From NCBI GenBank assembly GCA_963457665.1, contig OY735212.1, forward strand, positions 2,287,897 through 2,351,896: a stretch of 64,000 bases of DNA, given 5' to 3'. This document shows positions 20,757-31,885 of the stretch, piece by piece (position 1 is the stretch's first letter; every line of letters starts with the position of its first letter). The notes under the pieces were generated by a model, which did no database searches, had not been told where the DNA came from, and was given only the letters and a program-made list of their open reading frames with translations. The DNA is from Thysanoteuthis rhombus (lineage: Eukaryota; Mollusca; Cephalopoda; Oegopsida; Thysanoteuthidae). The position numbers and the translations under genes were made by a program.

Positions 20757-22910
20757 AAGTACCCGTCAGGAAATCAGCCCATCAAGAGATTGAATCCCAG
20801 AAATCTGCTTATCACAAGTTCATCAAGGGAGGAAAACTGCCCATCCAAATATAAATTTCCCATCATTCTCTTATTTTCAGTTCAACTCTAATTGATATTT
20901 GTTTTGTTTTCTTTCCATACACCGGCCGCCTCGAGTTTTTTTTTTTCTGTCCACGCACTGGCCATCTCGAATTTTGGGTGTTTTTTTTTTTTTCCAAACA
21001 CTAACCGTCTCGAGCTTTGCACCCCCCAAACACTAGCAGTCTCGAGTTTTGGGTGTTCTTCTCCCCAAACACTAGCAGTCTCGAGTTTTGGGTGTTCTTC
21101 TCCCCAAACACTAGCTTTTTTGAGTTTCAACTTTTTTCAAACCACTGGCTCTCTCGACTTTTGGGTGTTTTTCCCTAATACTAGCCGCTTCAAGTTCTGG
21201 GCTTTTTTTTTTTTTCAAACAATGGTCGTCTCAGTTTTTTTCCTCACGGTAGCTGTTTCGATTTTTCTCCCACACACTGGCTGTCACAAACTTTCTTTTC
21301 ACACACTGATCGTCTATAATTTTCGGGGGTTTCTTCACATACATGACTTCAGGAATTTAATGAGGGAGAATTTATTCGAGGAGAAAAGGTGCCTAATTCA
21401 TAAGGTTTTATCAAAAGACTTTTGGCAAAACTCGTCCTCAGCAGTCCTGATTTGAATCCTGAGAGTGAAATGAAAAGAAATAAGCAAGGCAAAACAATTG
21501 AAATTAAACAATTCATTCGAAGAAAAAATCTAATACAATGTTTCTTTCATGAAATCTCTCATTTCTCTCTGTTTTTGATTAATAAAAAAAATTTTTGAGA
21601 CGTTTTTCCCCTATTTGTCGTCTTGGATTTATCGAAGGGGGAAAAGTGTCATTCTGAACATAAATTACTGCAGCTTTTCTTTCGCGAGTTCTCTTATTTT
21701 CTTTTCATTTTAATCTATAAAAATTTGCAAGGAATGAGGAAGACAAAACAATTTAAAAACAATTTATTCAAAGCAATAATGATACAATGTCTCTACTTAC
21801 TTCTGTCTCTCTTTTATGAATTCACTTATCTCTTTTCCTGTTTAATTGATGAAATTATCATTTACATTAAAAACTTGTTGTTTTCTCTTTCTAGCGAAAA
21901 CAATAAAACAATCATTAAGGACATCAATTTACATTTTATTTTCTGTTCATTTCCTCTTTTAATTTCTACGTTTGGTTTTTCCTTATTCTTTAATTAAACG
22001 AGGAAACGAATCAAAATAAAACGAAACTCCACGTCGTTATTGAATTTTTCTAATTTTCGCTGGAAAATATAAAAAGCCCAAATTATGGTTTGGATTTTTT
22101 TTTATTAAAAAATGGAAAGAAACAATATCATTCATAAAAGAAACAAAAGTAAATAATACATATTATTATTATTATTATTGCTTTGAATAAATTTGTTTGA
22201 GAATTGTTTTACTCATTTTTTTCTATTTATTTCACACCCAGTTAAGTTGTGCCCAAAGTTTAGTTATCCATAAGATTCTATAAAATGGGTACTTTTCCTC
22301 CCTCAATGAATTCTGAATGGACTGTGTGCAAAAAAAAAAAAAAAAGACAACGAATCTAAAACATTTTTTCATCAATTAGAAGTGAAAATTAAAAAAAAAC
22401 TTCCTTGATAAATTTGAGACAGCCTCCGTGTGACAAAACCCTCAAAAACAAATTTTTATCAATTGAAAATGGGAATTCATAAAAGAGAAATCTTGTATTA
22501 TTATGGCTTTGAAAAAATTGTTTTGTTTTTTAAAAATAGTTTTGTCTTGCTTATTTCTTTTAATTTCACTCACAGAATTCCAATCGGAACCATCACCGCT
22601 AAGTTGTGTCAAGCCTTATCTAATGGCTACTTTTCTCCCCCATTATATTCTAGACGTCCAGTATATGGAAAAAATCCGAGACGGTCAGTGTGTGACAAAA
22701 CCCCCCAAACAATTATGTATTAATTAAAAATGTAAGAAAAAAAAGAAGAGAATGATGAGCAATTTATGCTTTGACGGGTAGTTTTCCTCCCTTGATGAAT
22801 TTCATGATGGGTAGATTTCCTGATGGGCACTTCCCTGGGGTCCAATATATTGATGAGTATATTTCCTGATGGGCACTTTCCTCCAGCCAATATATTGATG
22901 GGTAGGTTTC
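20757..22910. mobile_element. Foldback-like structure with about 110-bp inverted arms
   Basis: Left arm 20757-20876 and right arm about 22745-22910 are inverted copies. The right arm reads AGAGAATGATGAGCAATTTA and then TAGTTTTCCTCCCTTGATGA. The reverse of the left arm gives AGAGAATGATGGGAAATTTA and CAGTTTTCCTCCCTTGATGA. Both arms consist of short tandem subrepeats (GATGGGTAGATTTCCTGATG-like). Subrepeat-built inverted arms are the hallmark of foldback-type DNA transposons. The interior has no recognisable transposase, so the element is non-autonomous or not a transposon. Internal direct copies of a GTGTGACAAAACCC motif lie near 22430 and 22690. Confidence 0.6.
20910..21330. repeat. 39-bp minisatellite, diverged
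   Basis: About ten units. Two are identical: the unit starting CACTAGCAGTCTCGAGTTTT at 21031 recurs at 21070, giving a period of 39 bp. Outer units diverge, with length changes in T runs. Because 39 is divisible by three, frames stay open on both strands: a 187-codon plus-strand frame (20892-21455) with repeated SSFGCSSPQTLAV, and an 80-codon minus-strand frame with repeated ASVWGEEHPKLET. No promoter or family supports a protein. Confidence 0.85.
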
Positions 22911-22989
22911 CCAATGCACATCTATGCGGTCACCATGTTTAATAACAGCAACAACGATAACAGATGAATCCATAACAAATGGGATACAT

Positions 22990-23430
22990 TTGAAAAGGTG
23001 TTTTTCTCAACCATCCGGTGACCAATGTCTTTTGGCAGCATGTTGCGTTGGGGTGATCAATTTAAAAATCGAAAAGAGGGATGATTCATGAATAAATTAC
23101 TTCTCTTGCCCTTAGTTGGACATTGAAATGTCCAACTTTTCAAAAAAGTTTTTCTGCATAAACTTACATTGAAATCGAACCGCTGCTCTCAAAACTCATT
23201 TTGGAGGGGAATTAAAAGAGCGTAAACAAAAACAAATTTTCCATGTTAATTGAGTGGAGTGTGTGCGCAAAAAGTCAAATTTCAATTATGAACATTCAGG
23301 GCTGGGTGAAGTCTGGATACATATATACATATGAATGTCAGGACACATGAATAATCTACTCCCAACAATAGTATCTTTACTAGAATTGCAGGTAAACCAG
23401 TGTTCTGGCTAACAGTGATGAAAACTGCTG
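22990..23430 (+). repeat. Family A copy
   Basis: CCGGTGACCAATGTCTTTTG, GCAGCATGTTGCGTTGGGGT and GCATAAACTTACATTGAAAT are family landmarks in the usual order. The start motif is truncated, and a 240-codon-scale frame on either strand is absent. Non-coding. Confidence 0.7.
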
Positions 23431-24079
23431 GAGTTTCTTCAGTGGAAGAGTCCATAATTTCGAATGGTGTGTATGTGATATATTCATTAGCAGAAATCTT
23501 ACCTTGAAGTGGAGAAGTCAATGGTTATGGCCAGAGAATCAAGAAAATCACACTGTTCATTACATAAATAGCTGCCTTTACGTCATAAGTGGTTGAGAGT
23601 AGTTCTAATATAGCGTTTTGAAAAAGGGTGTTGCTATCTATATGTGCACAAGAATGTTACATACCTTAAAATCTGTGAGAATTTTTCAAACTACTGGGTG
23701 TCCTTAGATAAGGTGTTTAAGGAGAAAGAATTTCGGAACCCCAAAGTAAGATCCCAGCATCAGACATCATTTAGGCGGTTTTTCAGGATATCATAGGACG
23801 ACGATGCGGGCAAAATGATTTTTGGTGTTTTGCTCTGCAATTACAAATCGTTTTTCATTTCAAAACGGCTGTTTGACACATTCCTTATCTCGTTGAATAT
23901 CTTCAATAACACAAGTAATATTTGGACGTTATTGGTAAATATAGAAAATAACCAGAGTTTCAAAAATAGATTTCACTAATCAATTTCCACTATTCCAGAT
24001 GATGTGATTGTTTTCGAGCCAAAAAAGTCGCTTCCGTTTTGGTATCTACATCAATATACTCTGTTGCTAATCGACTAAC

Positions 24080-24500
24080 ACAGTGAGTCATATTATCTAT
24101 AACTTTGAGTCATTAATATACCAACTTTGATTCGGACAATTCGATCTTTTCGTCTTTGATGTTGTCACCACGTTTTAGCCAATTCATTTCTGCTGCCTTA
24201 TTCTATCTCAGCAACGTTCGCAGTACAGCTTGTTCTTTTTTTTTCAAACATGGAAACGCTGTCATTTTCTTTATTTTTAAAACTAAGAATATTAACAAGT
24301 AATGCAGTTTACTTTTGATTTCTCTGTTTGATACCGTTTTTTTTCTTCTCTGCTTTGAACAACCAGATGGAGAAGATTCTCTTCTCTTACGGATATCACG
24401 TTAAAACTAGAAGAGGACCGGAGAAATAGATGGTCGAAACGTTGCGAAAAAGTTTAGAATGTCCGAATCAATGTTGGTATATAAAGAGTGATCTAGAAAG
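24080..24500 (+). mobile_element. Penelope-type terminal sequence with inverted repeat
   Basis: ATACCAACTTTGATTCGGAC at 24118 is inverted at 24458-24480 (GTCCGAATCAATGTTGGTAT) with one mismatch. Just inside the right arm lies AGAGGACCGGAGAAATAGAT followed by GGTCGAAACGTTGCG. A GACC...GGTCGAAACGTTG arrangement is characteristic of the 3' ends and pseudo-LTRs of Penelope-like elements. No reverse transcriptase is seen beside it. Confidence 0.55.
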
Positions 24501-24784
24501 GAAACAAACCCAAGGATAAGTGGGTTGAATCTACAAATACGTATGTTTTATCTTACTATATTAGTCACGTGGCAACACTAAACTCAGATTCCACAGTATT
24601 TAGCTCTTGGAATGATTGCATCATGCGCTAACCTCAGGCAAGCATCCGTTTCTTTATGATGTACCAGATATGTCAATTTCCGTTGTAATGACAAATCTAT
24701 ATAACTGGTCCAGAGGTCAGTCAGTAGGAACTGTCACGCAGCCAACGCCCCTAGGCTGCTTGCAAAGTAAGATTTGGAAAAAAA

Positions 24785-24960
24785 GGGGTGATCAGTTGAT
24801 GTTTCTTCTCTCTATTTGTTGAATACTAAAAAAAAACAAAACAAAACAAAAGTATGAACGCAACTTGGCACAAACTAGGGACCAGTTTAGCATAAACTTA
24901 GATTGTAAATTTCTCTTGAAACCTACTTTAGGGAGGCATTTTTGAGCTCATGCATCACAT
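24785..24960 (+). repeat. Family A fragment
   Basis: GGGGTGATCAGTTGATGTTT, TTTAGCATAAACTTAGATTG and related landmarks in order. Partial copy. Confidence 0.6.
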
Positions 24961-25124
24961 GAGATCACTCCAGAGAACCACCAGTCTATGTCATGAACGG
25001 GTGTCACTTTTAAAACTAGCCGGGGATTCGTAATTTCTCACTCACGTTTGGCACACAAGACAAATTATAGTGCTAGTACCTAGGGAATAATTCCTTTCCA
25101 CTCACGCGACAGGTGTTGTGATCT

Positions 25125-25785
25125 GTCTTCGTGTTATAGCCCAACAATTGCCTTTTTTCATAGCTTCGTAGATTACTTTTCTTTCCAGCTTTGCTGAGGC
25201 AGATCTTCACACAGATCGGACAAGTTAGTTCCAGTTCGGCACCTCAATGAACAGAAAGTTCAAAATCAGAACTTTTCTGGGCACTTCTCTCCAGTGTTTC
25301 ATCTTGATGCGAGATTCAATGAATGTAGCTTCTCCCCGATGGATCAGTTTTCTCAATAAATGTCACTGGCCAGAGTCTCCATGTCATCAACTGAGATATT
25401 TGCAGCTTATCTTTGGCTTATGAGTAGGACGTTCACCGAGGTCTCCATACAAAGCCTACTTGGGGATTCATTCTTACTGAATGACCTCTTCCAGAGTTGT
25501 CTATGCTTCAGGTGTGAGGCTTCAAAACTTTTGCAGAGACATCTCTCAAGCACCTCAACATTAATTACGTGCATTTCTCAATGCACGTGAACAATCTTAA
25601 ACAAACATTCTCCGTGAAAGCGTTTCTACAGCTGTGTATACAGACCATTAGCCAACCATGTCTCGCATCCATCAAGTGAAGGATCATTATACAAGCATCT
25701 GTAAACCTTAATCTTTGTTCCTTGTGATATGCTAGTTCCAGGCGTAGTTCAAGCTCTCCCAATGCATCAAGGGCTCTTTTTCATA
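25125..25785 (-). mobile_element. LINE C-terminus with CCHC-like zinc finger
   Basis: Reading down from 25782 the broken minus-strand frames give KRALDALGELELRLELAYHK, LRFTDACIM, VLERCLCKSFEASHLKHR, AANISVDDMETLASD, IHRGEATFIESRIKMKH and ELTCPICVKICLSKAG. This order (ALD.LG, SFEA.LLKHQLRW, D.WE.LA.DR, FE.RR, then a CP.C...C zinc-finger start) matches the end of LINE proteins carrying a C-terminal zinc finger. It probably belongs to the same broad type as 9958-10292. Many stops, and the finger's second half is decayed. A CATA run follows its 5' side at 25780-25804. Confidence 0.65.
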
Positions 25786-26353
25786 CATACATACATACAT
25801 ACATTTGGTCGACGGTTTCCTATCATGAAATAGGCATGAACTAGCTCCCAGGATAGAAAAGAAATACTTTCAGCATCTATTGTAAAATTAAAACATATGT
25901 AAAATAAGCATCCTTTTGTAATCTTTCCATAATTTGTGTCTTTAAAAACTTCGTTAGAGATTTGGAATAGTTCGAATAGATATTGTCAGAAAAGCGGTCG
26001 AATCTTTTTTGAAATACTCTGTGGATTTCTGAACTGTTTTCTTATAAATTAGAGAAAGAGATTTCGATTAATAGAAACTTCCATTACTTTATAACTCTGT
26101 GCTTCTTATTCCCCCCGGGGATTATTATTCAAATCTTTAGGTGCAGAGTATTAGCAAAGTGCACAGCATCAAATCTATTGAGCAGAGCACACATTATAAT
26201 GATGCCGGATGATATCAACGGATCATGCTCAGAAAGAGCGAAAGATATGAACGAAAAAAAGAAAAAACTCCAATTATCCATCCTGCACCACCTCAATATC
26301 GGCGCAAAATAATTGCAGGTGAAAATGGAAGAAAATTAGAAGTAAAAAAAAAA

Positions 26354-26825
26354 CAGGTCTGGTTAATCACTCAATAGAAACTCTCAGGTGACCAAAGCAT
26401 GTTGTATTGGATGTGGTCAATTGGATAAATTGGAAAAAGGGGTGATAAATAAGAAAGTTACTTCTCTCGTTTTCGAGGGAGGGGGGGGGACAGTGATCAC
26501 TAAAAGAAATCTGAGTTTTCAGGAAACAAGCATGAATGCTGCTGGACATAAACTAAGAGCTCAATTTAGCAAACACTTACATTGCAAACTGAACCCTACC
26601 CCAATTCAAAATCTACTTTTGCAAAAACGAAAAGAAATGTTCTTCCTTGATATAATGAGTAGTAAATGTCTTCATTTTCAGCCCACTAGCTCCATTGGTA
26701 TGGCCAGTGCGCATGATACATGGATAGTCGGCCAGTCGGACAACCTTGAAAGCTGAAGAGACCGATGTTCAAAGTTTTAATGACAGTTTGGGTTGACGGT
26801 TTTCAATAGAGTCAAATAAGGCATT
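26354..26825 (+). repeat. Family A copy with both ends
   Basis: The clearest single copy. It starts CAGGTCTGGTTAATCACTCA. The right end, GGTTTTCAATAGAGTCAAAT, is roughly the inverse of that start (ACTCAATAGAAAC). Inner landmarks AGTGATCACTAAAAGAAATC, TTAGCAAACACTTACATTGC and CACTAGCTCCATTGGTATGG are present. It encodes no transposase, and the 122-codon frame over it is not conserved among copies. It could be a MITE-like DNA element of about 0.47 kb. Confidence 0.7.
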
Positions 26826-27487
26826 ATCTTTGAATAAGTTTTACTCTCTCTATATCTCTATATTTCACACAGAATTCTGTGTGTGTGGAATTGATTCAAA
26901 TTATTGTGATGATTTGGCCTCCAAGGCTGAAAAAAAGGAGGATTATTTCCCTCGTGCACCGTTTTTATAATGACCTTTTGACAAGATTAAATTCCACAAA
27001 TTGAAAACACGTTTTTGTGTCATATTTATTTCACTTTCTATTCTAATATACTTCGAAAGATGATAGAAACAAAATAAACACACACATACATACACACGCA
27101 CATACACGTACGCACCCAAACACGCGCACACACGCACGTGCGTATATATTTATGTGTACGTATGTATATAGAAATTGGAAGTAAAAATCTGAATGAACAG
27201 AAATTCTGCATATATGGCTTGGTTTTAAGAGTTACAAACAGGAATTTCAGAGGAACCAGTCTTTATGATTATCTGCACAGCAAGGCTTGCATTTATGCAT
27301 GTTTTGTGGTTCCCAATTTTTGACATCCAATTAAAAACTGAATTGAATTGTTTAATTATTAGACTAAGTATTTTTTCGATCATGGTGAGATTTTGTTGAG
27401 AACATTTCTAATGTATAGAATACTACCTAAGATAATAAATACAATACTTCGCATAAGTACTTGATCACGTGCGAACTGTATATTTCT

Positions 27488-27644
27488 TATTTCTATTGAT
27501 ATTCGGACCATCCTCATCTTGGTTGTTTTTCATACAACGTTTCGGCCGTTGCACTCTACGGCCTTCGTCAGGTATCATGCAACGACCGAGACGTTGTATG
27601 AAAAACAACCAAGATGAGGATGGTCCGAATATCAATAGAAATAA
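27488..27644. mobile_element. 65-bp-arm hairpin with Penelope-type terminal motif
   Basis: Left arm 27488-27552 and right arm 27579-27644 are inverted copies: about 53 bp perfect (for example GGACCATCCTCATCTTGGTT against its complement) plus 12 bp with two mismatches. The loop is 26 bp. Arms and loop contain, on the minus strand, CCTGACGAAGGCCGTAGAG and AACGGCCGAAACGTTGTATG, the GAAGGCC...GCCGAAACGTTG signature of Penelope-like element ends. The high arm identity implies recent origin or gene conversion. Confidence 0.85.
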
Positions 27645-27844
27645 TAATAATACCTCATCTCAAAAATTCCCAGATGTATATTTCTTGCTAATGATTTCGT
27701 TCTTTCAGTTTGTATATCGGTCTGGTTTAAGGCTTTTCAATTCGCTAGTTTGATAACTCTCCTATATCGCACTCTTAGTCTTTGCAAACTCCTTGCTGAT
27801 TGATCCTGGATAGAATTTTATTGGGATAGGGAAATAATTTGTTC

Positions 27845-27966
27845 AATTCACGTGTATGTATGTGTGTGTGTGTGTGAAAGTGTTTGTGAGTGTGTGTGTA
27901 TTCATCTGTGTGCGTATGTGTGTGTGTGTGTGTGTATGTATGTGTGTGTATGTGTGTATGTGCATG
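27845..27966. repeat. (GT)n-rich microsatellite
   Basis: TGTGTG blocks with TATG and GAGT interruptions. The 67-codon Val/Cys/Tyr frame across it is repeat-derived. Confidence 0.95.
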
Positions 27967-28199
27967 TGGGTTTGCGTCTTCCCAAATCGATTCATGTGGA
28001 TGTATGTGAAGCGACTGAGATAGACAAATCGGTAGATGTAATGTTTTCCTCTTAGTTATCCAAAGTTATTTCTGTATTTCCGTATCATCCATACAGATCT
28101 TGGACTGTGAGTTCCTATCTGTGAGCACATACCCTGTACGCATGAAAGAAATACCAGTTCATTTTTAGCTTGGGTTAAATGACCTTTTTTCTAAGTTTT

Positions 28200-28470
28200 G
28201 CTGAGTCTAATTAGAAACCGTCAACCGAAACTGCCAGCATCTGTTTTAAGTGGGTCTGGCTGGCTGACCAGCTCCGTAAGTACATGCCCCGCGTACAGAC
28301 CACAACAATTAAGTTAGAGGGTTGAAATTGAACATTTATTCCTTATTATGCATAGAAAAAAAAGATCTTAGCAGAGGAGATCAATTTGCACTGCAAGTGC
28401 TCGTTGAATTGGTCCCTTAATTTGTGCCCGGCAGTGTTTTACGCCTTTTTTTTGCCCATTGCACGAAGTT
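28200..28470 (-). repeat. Family A copy, minus strand
   Basis: Complement of the family: AACCGTCAACCGAAACTGCC, GTCTGGCTGGCTGACCAGC, AATTAAGTTAGAGGGTTGAA and AATTTGTGCCCGGCAGTGTT. Partial copy. Confidence 0.6.
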
Positions 28471-28979
28471 AATATTTCCAGGTATTACAGTCAGCACACA
28501 AAACAGTACAGTGTCGAGTTTGAAGTTTGGATCAGTGGTTCACGAGAAATCTAATAAGAATTGATAAAATTCAAAGATTATTGATAGTTCTTCACAGCTT
28601 TCATGAATTATCTCCCCTAATCCCTGCTGTTTGATTTCGTACAACAGATGGAAAATTATTTTTTCGTGTCCATTATGGCCGACGGCTCCACACCGACTCA
28701 TTCCGAACACGCGCATTTGGAACGTCCTTGACCTAGTTGAATTAATGACATATTTGCTTTTCTGATTTTCGGTTGATTTTGCCAAAGCTAATCAAATGTT
28801 TAAGCTCTAATCAAGATTCGAATTTATTACTGTTATCAATGTTCTTGCTATGTATTAATCTATCTCTTTATTTTATGTATCGATCTTATTAGCGTCCTTG
28901 CTATCTATCTATCAATTTTTCTGTATCAGTCTGTTCATATCTATCAATTGCGGTCTTTTCATATCTATCGCAGTCTCTT

Positions 28980-28982
28980 CTG

Positions 28983-29016
<34 letters not shown>

Positions 29017-29022
29017 TTATCT
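28980..29022. repeat. (TATC)n microsatellite
   Basis: About ten ATCT units within a TCTATC-rich stretch beginning near 28895. Confidence 0.9.
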
Positions 29023-29971
29023 AGTGAAACATTACCGAGATTTATTGTGACGTACGAAATGACTTTAAAGAGGAAAAAAAACTTCAAGTTTTATTCTGAC
29101 CGGAAACTATCCACGAAGAATAGCCTCTAATTCTACATGGGAAATACATAAATCTGTCTCCGCTGACAGCAGCATTACACTGCCTTAGCTCAGAATAAAA
29201 AAGCAAAAGCATAAATCCCCCTTCCCTGACAGGAATCAATTTCGTTTTTATGAGTCCCGTTCTTTTCTGAAATTCCAGCCGATGGGTTTCGCACCAAAAA
29301 GAAGACATTGTCTTGCAGCACTGAAAATACATTTGATGTGAATACCATGCTTTTGAAGTTGGTCTTTGATCACCGACTTTTTATTCCACACCTCGAAAAT
29401 GGAGAAAAATCGATATTAATCGCTTGAATCTTAAGCATAGATCCCTCTAAAATGTACGCGTGGGCAGGCACTCACATGTTTTGCAACCGGAGTAAACAGG
29501 AAATGCGTGTGCACACAAAAGGTCTCTTATCTAAAATAATTTAGTAATCAATAAATATTCTGATAATTATGAGTATAAAAATAACAATATATCATAGTTA
29601 TACCTATTGAAGATCACAAGCCGAATTGTATTATATTAAAACATTCACCATGAAAGATAGATGAGTTTACATTTGGACAAACATTCAACGCGCTCATACT
29701 TTTGCCACAGGGAGAAAAGCGCACAACATGGGATTTTTTAACGTACTGTCTACTAAAGATTAGAGGGAACATTGAAATCTTGGATTAATCTTTCAAAGTT
29801 TTTCATGTAAATTATTTCTCTTTCATTCAGGGTTAGAGTTGTGGTTAGGGGTTAGGGTTGTGGCTTTATTTTTCAGTGTGGTGACAAACGAATATAACCG
29901 AACATCATGGGTCTTTTGGGGTGAGAAAAAGAAAATGCAACCTAATCTTTTTTTTTCTCTTAGCTTCCACA

Positions 29972-30165
29972 CTATGAAAGTATGGACGTTGACTTTTGGT
30001 GGGTACTAACGAAAAAATAACTGTACCCGTACTTTTCCATGCATTTCTTATCACTTTGCCCTATGTGAGCGTTGAAGTCTCCCATAATAATGTTGAAATA
30101 TCTTTTTACAAAAAATAAGTGAAATCTGCCAATTAAACAATATCTTTGACAGAACATTTACTTGG
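29972..30165 (-). mobile_element. LINE endonuclease fragment (inverted arm)
   Basis: Minus-strand FVKRYFNIIMGDFNAHIGQS followed by DKKCMEKYGY is the GDFNA motif of the LINE apurinic-like endonuclease. It is followed upstream by the same flank and 5S-derived SINE as the plus-strand copy at 32140-32270. The upstream half of the endonuclease is absent in both copies. Confidence 0.8.
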
Positions 30166-30410
30166 TATTGCAACTTCAGATTACCGTTTCATTCATTCCT
30201 AGTTGTTCACATCCAGGTCAGTCAGGGCATTGGAGGTGCAGTGGGGGAGGGAGTCGTTGGGTAGTGTTAATGAGTGTAGCGTCGCTTACCTCTCAATTTG
30301 ATCACGATCTGCTAACGGCACCTGGTATTCCCAGACAGTCACCTATCTAGATACTGGTCAGGCGCTACCTACGAGAAACTGGTGCTTCGAATGCAATTTC
30401 GCTGTAATCG
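30165..30410 (-). mobile_element. 5S rRNA-derived SINE, inverted arm
   Basis: 5S-like head at 30311-30410 on the minus strand: CGAAGCACCAGTTTCTCGTA, CCTGACCAGTATCTAGATAG, GTGACTGTCTGGGAATACCA and GGTGCCGTTAGC, i.e. the 5S 5' arm, a deletion of roughly 25 bases over box A, then the complete 3' half. The tail (30165-30310) contains CAAATTGAGAGGTAAGCGAC and CCCTGACTGACCTGGATGTG. It is nearly identical to the plus-strand copy at 31886-32135. Confidence 0.8.
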
Positions 30411-30439
30411 ATTATCGTGAAATGAATAAAGATATACAT

Positions 30440-31065
30440 AGGAAACCTATAATAGTTACTCAGCAAGAAAACATTACAATGATATTTTTACTATTTCGTC
30501 TTTGTGGAATTCTGCATTTTTATTATCTATAGATATAAAAGTAAAACACTGGTTGCTTTGCTGATGTTATACCTAGGGTTGGGAATCTGAAGCATTGTAA
30601 TATCTGGAATAAGAAAACCCATGGAAGATGTTTGAAGCAACGGTACTTCAACAGATTTTTCGCTTGTAAAAGTTCAAAACTGAATTCAATTCAACTTTAC
30701 TATTTTGCCTCTCTTCCTTTGTCAGTGGCAGATTTCAGTCGTCCACCTTTAGCAAATATCTTTACGTTTCATCATCTACCCTTCTGCGTACGCTTACCCT
30801 GTTTCTTTCTCTCTCTCCACGTCTTCTCTCGCAGACGTTAGGTTGTGATTCAATAATCAGAATATCTCTCCCATCCTACCCCTTCTAAGATGGAATTTTC
30901 ATTCAAATCTCACTGACAAAACCGGTAAAAGTAACAGACAGAAGTTTGTAGATATGTTGCTAATTAAAAATAGATGAGAATTCACTCAGTCCTGTTTGTT
31001 GCTTGTTTCACTTTAACCGAGACATCAATAGAGTAACCAAAAAAGTCCGTTTGGTTTATTTAGAA
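30440..31065. other. Intergenic DNA, nothing recognised
   Basis: Lies inside the spacer between the inverted SINE/LINE arms. No coding or RNA signal seen. Confidence 0.5.
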
Positions 31066-31069
31066 AATA

Positions 31070-31520
31070 TTACCAAAAGTACCCAGGTCTGGTATTCACC
31101 CAAAAGAAACTTCCAACATATTTTGGCGCCATCAAAAACAGGTGATCCATGAATAATTAGATTTTCTTGCCTTTATTTCTATACATAATAAAAACTGAAT
31201 GTTGAAAATTCCAGCCGTTTAGCTTCATCAGTGCGGCTGGAAAACTGGATACATACATACTTACATACATACATAGATACATACATACATATTTACATAC
31301 ATACATACATACAAACATACTTACATAAATACATACATATTTACATACATACATACATAATATTTACATACATACTTACATGCATGCATGCATGCATGCA
31401 TACATACATACGTACATACATACATGCATACATACGTACATACATACGTACATACTTACATACATACGTACTCACATGCATGCATCCATCCATACATACG
31501 TACATACATACATGCATACA

Positions 31521-31553
<33 letters not shown>

Positions 31554-31650
31554 GGATAGATACATACATATATACATACATGCATGCATGCATACATACA
31601 TACGTACATACTTACGTACATAGCCAGCTAACTGGATTTACTTGTCAGCT
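31070..31650 (+). repeat. Family A copy with expanded CATA microsatellite
   Basis: Landmarks AGGTCTGGTATTCACCCAAA, AGGTGATCCATGAATAATTA and GTTTAGCTTCATCAGTGCGG lead directly into about 375 bp of CATA-type repeats (31248-31622) with CATG and CGTA variants. Then AGCCAGCTAACTGGATTTAC, the usual family sequence after its CATA run, resumes. The microsatellite has therefore expanded inside the element. Long Tyr/His/Ile or Met/Tyr/Val frames here are repeat artefacts. Confidence 0.8.
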
Positions 31651-31885
31651 TAAAAGTTGACCCCGACAGTTATGGTTGATCGATTCAAATAATTTTTTTA
31701 ATTTTCAATATAAACTTTATTGAACAACAGATCTAATGTGTTATTCCACCTCCATCACCTTTCAGCCACCTTTATGATTTCCTTGTGGTTATTATCTTCC
31801 CGAATAAAAAAAACTATTCTAAGTAGTTTTGCGGCCTCCCAAAGAATCTTTTTTTTAAAAAGAGAATCCTGTAAATAGGATAATC

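Noticed and set aside
27852..28055. Cys/Val-rich 67-codon frame resembling a small cysteine-rich peptide
   Set aside because: The cysteines come from TGTGTG repeats.
29829..29872. TTAGGG-like repeats as interstitial telomere
   Set aside because: Only about three imperfect units (GGGTTAGAG, GGTTAGGGG, GGTTAGGG); too short and irregular.
31248..31622. CRISPR array
   Set aside because: Regular short repeats without unique spacers; it is a tetranucleotide microsatellite in animal DNA.
31231..31660. Long open frames of Tyr/His/Ile or Met/Tyr/Val
   Set aside because: They are translations of the CATA microsatellite, which lacks stops in several frames.
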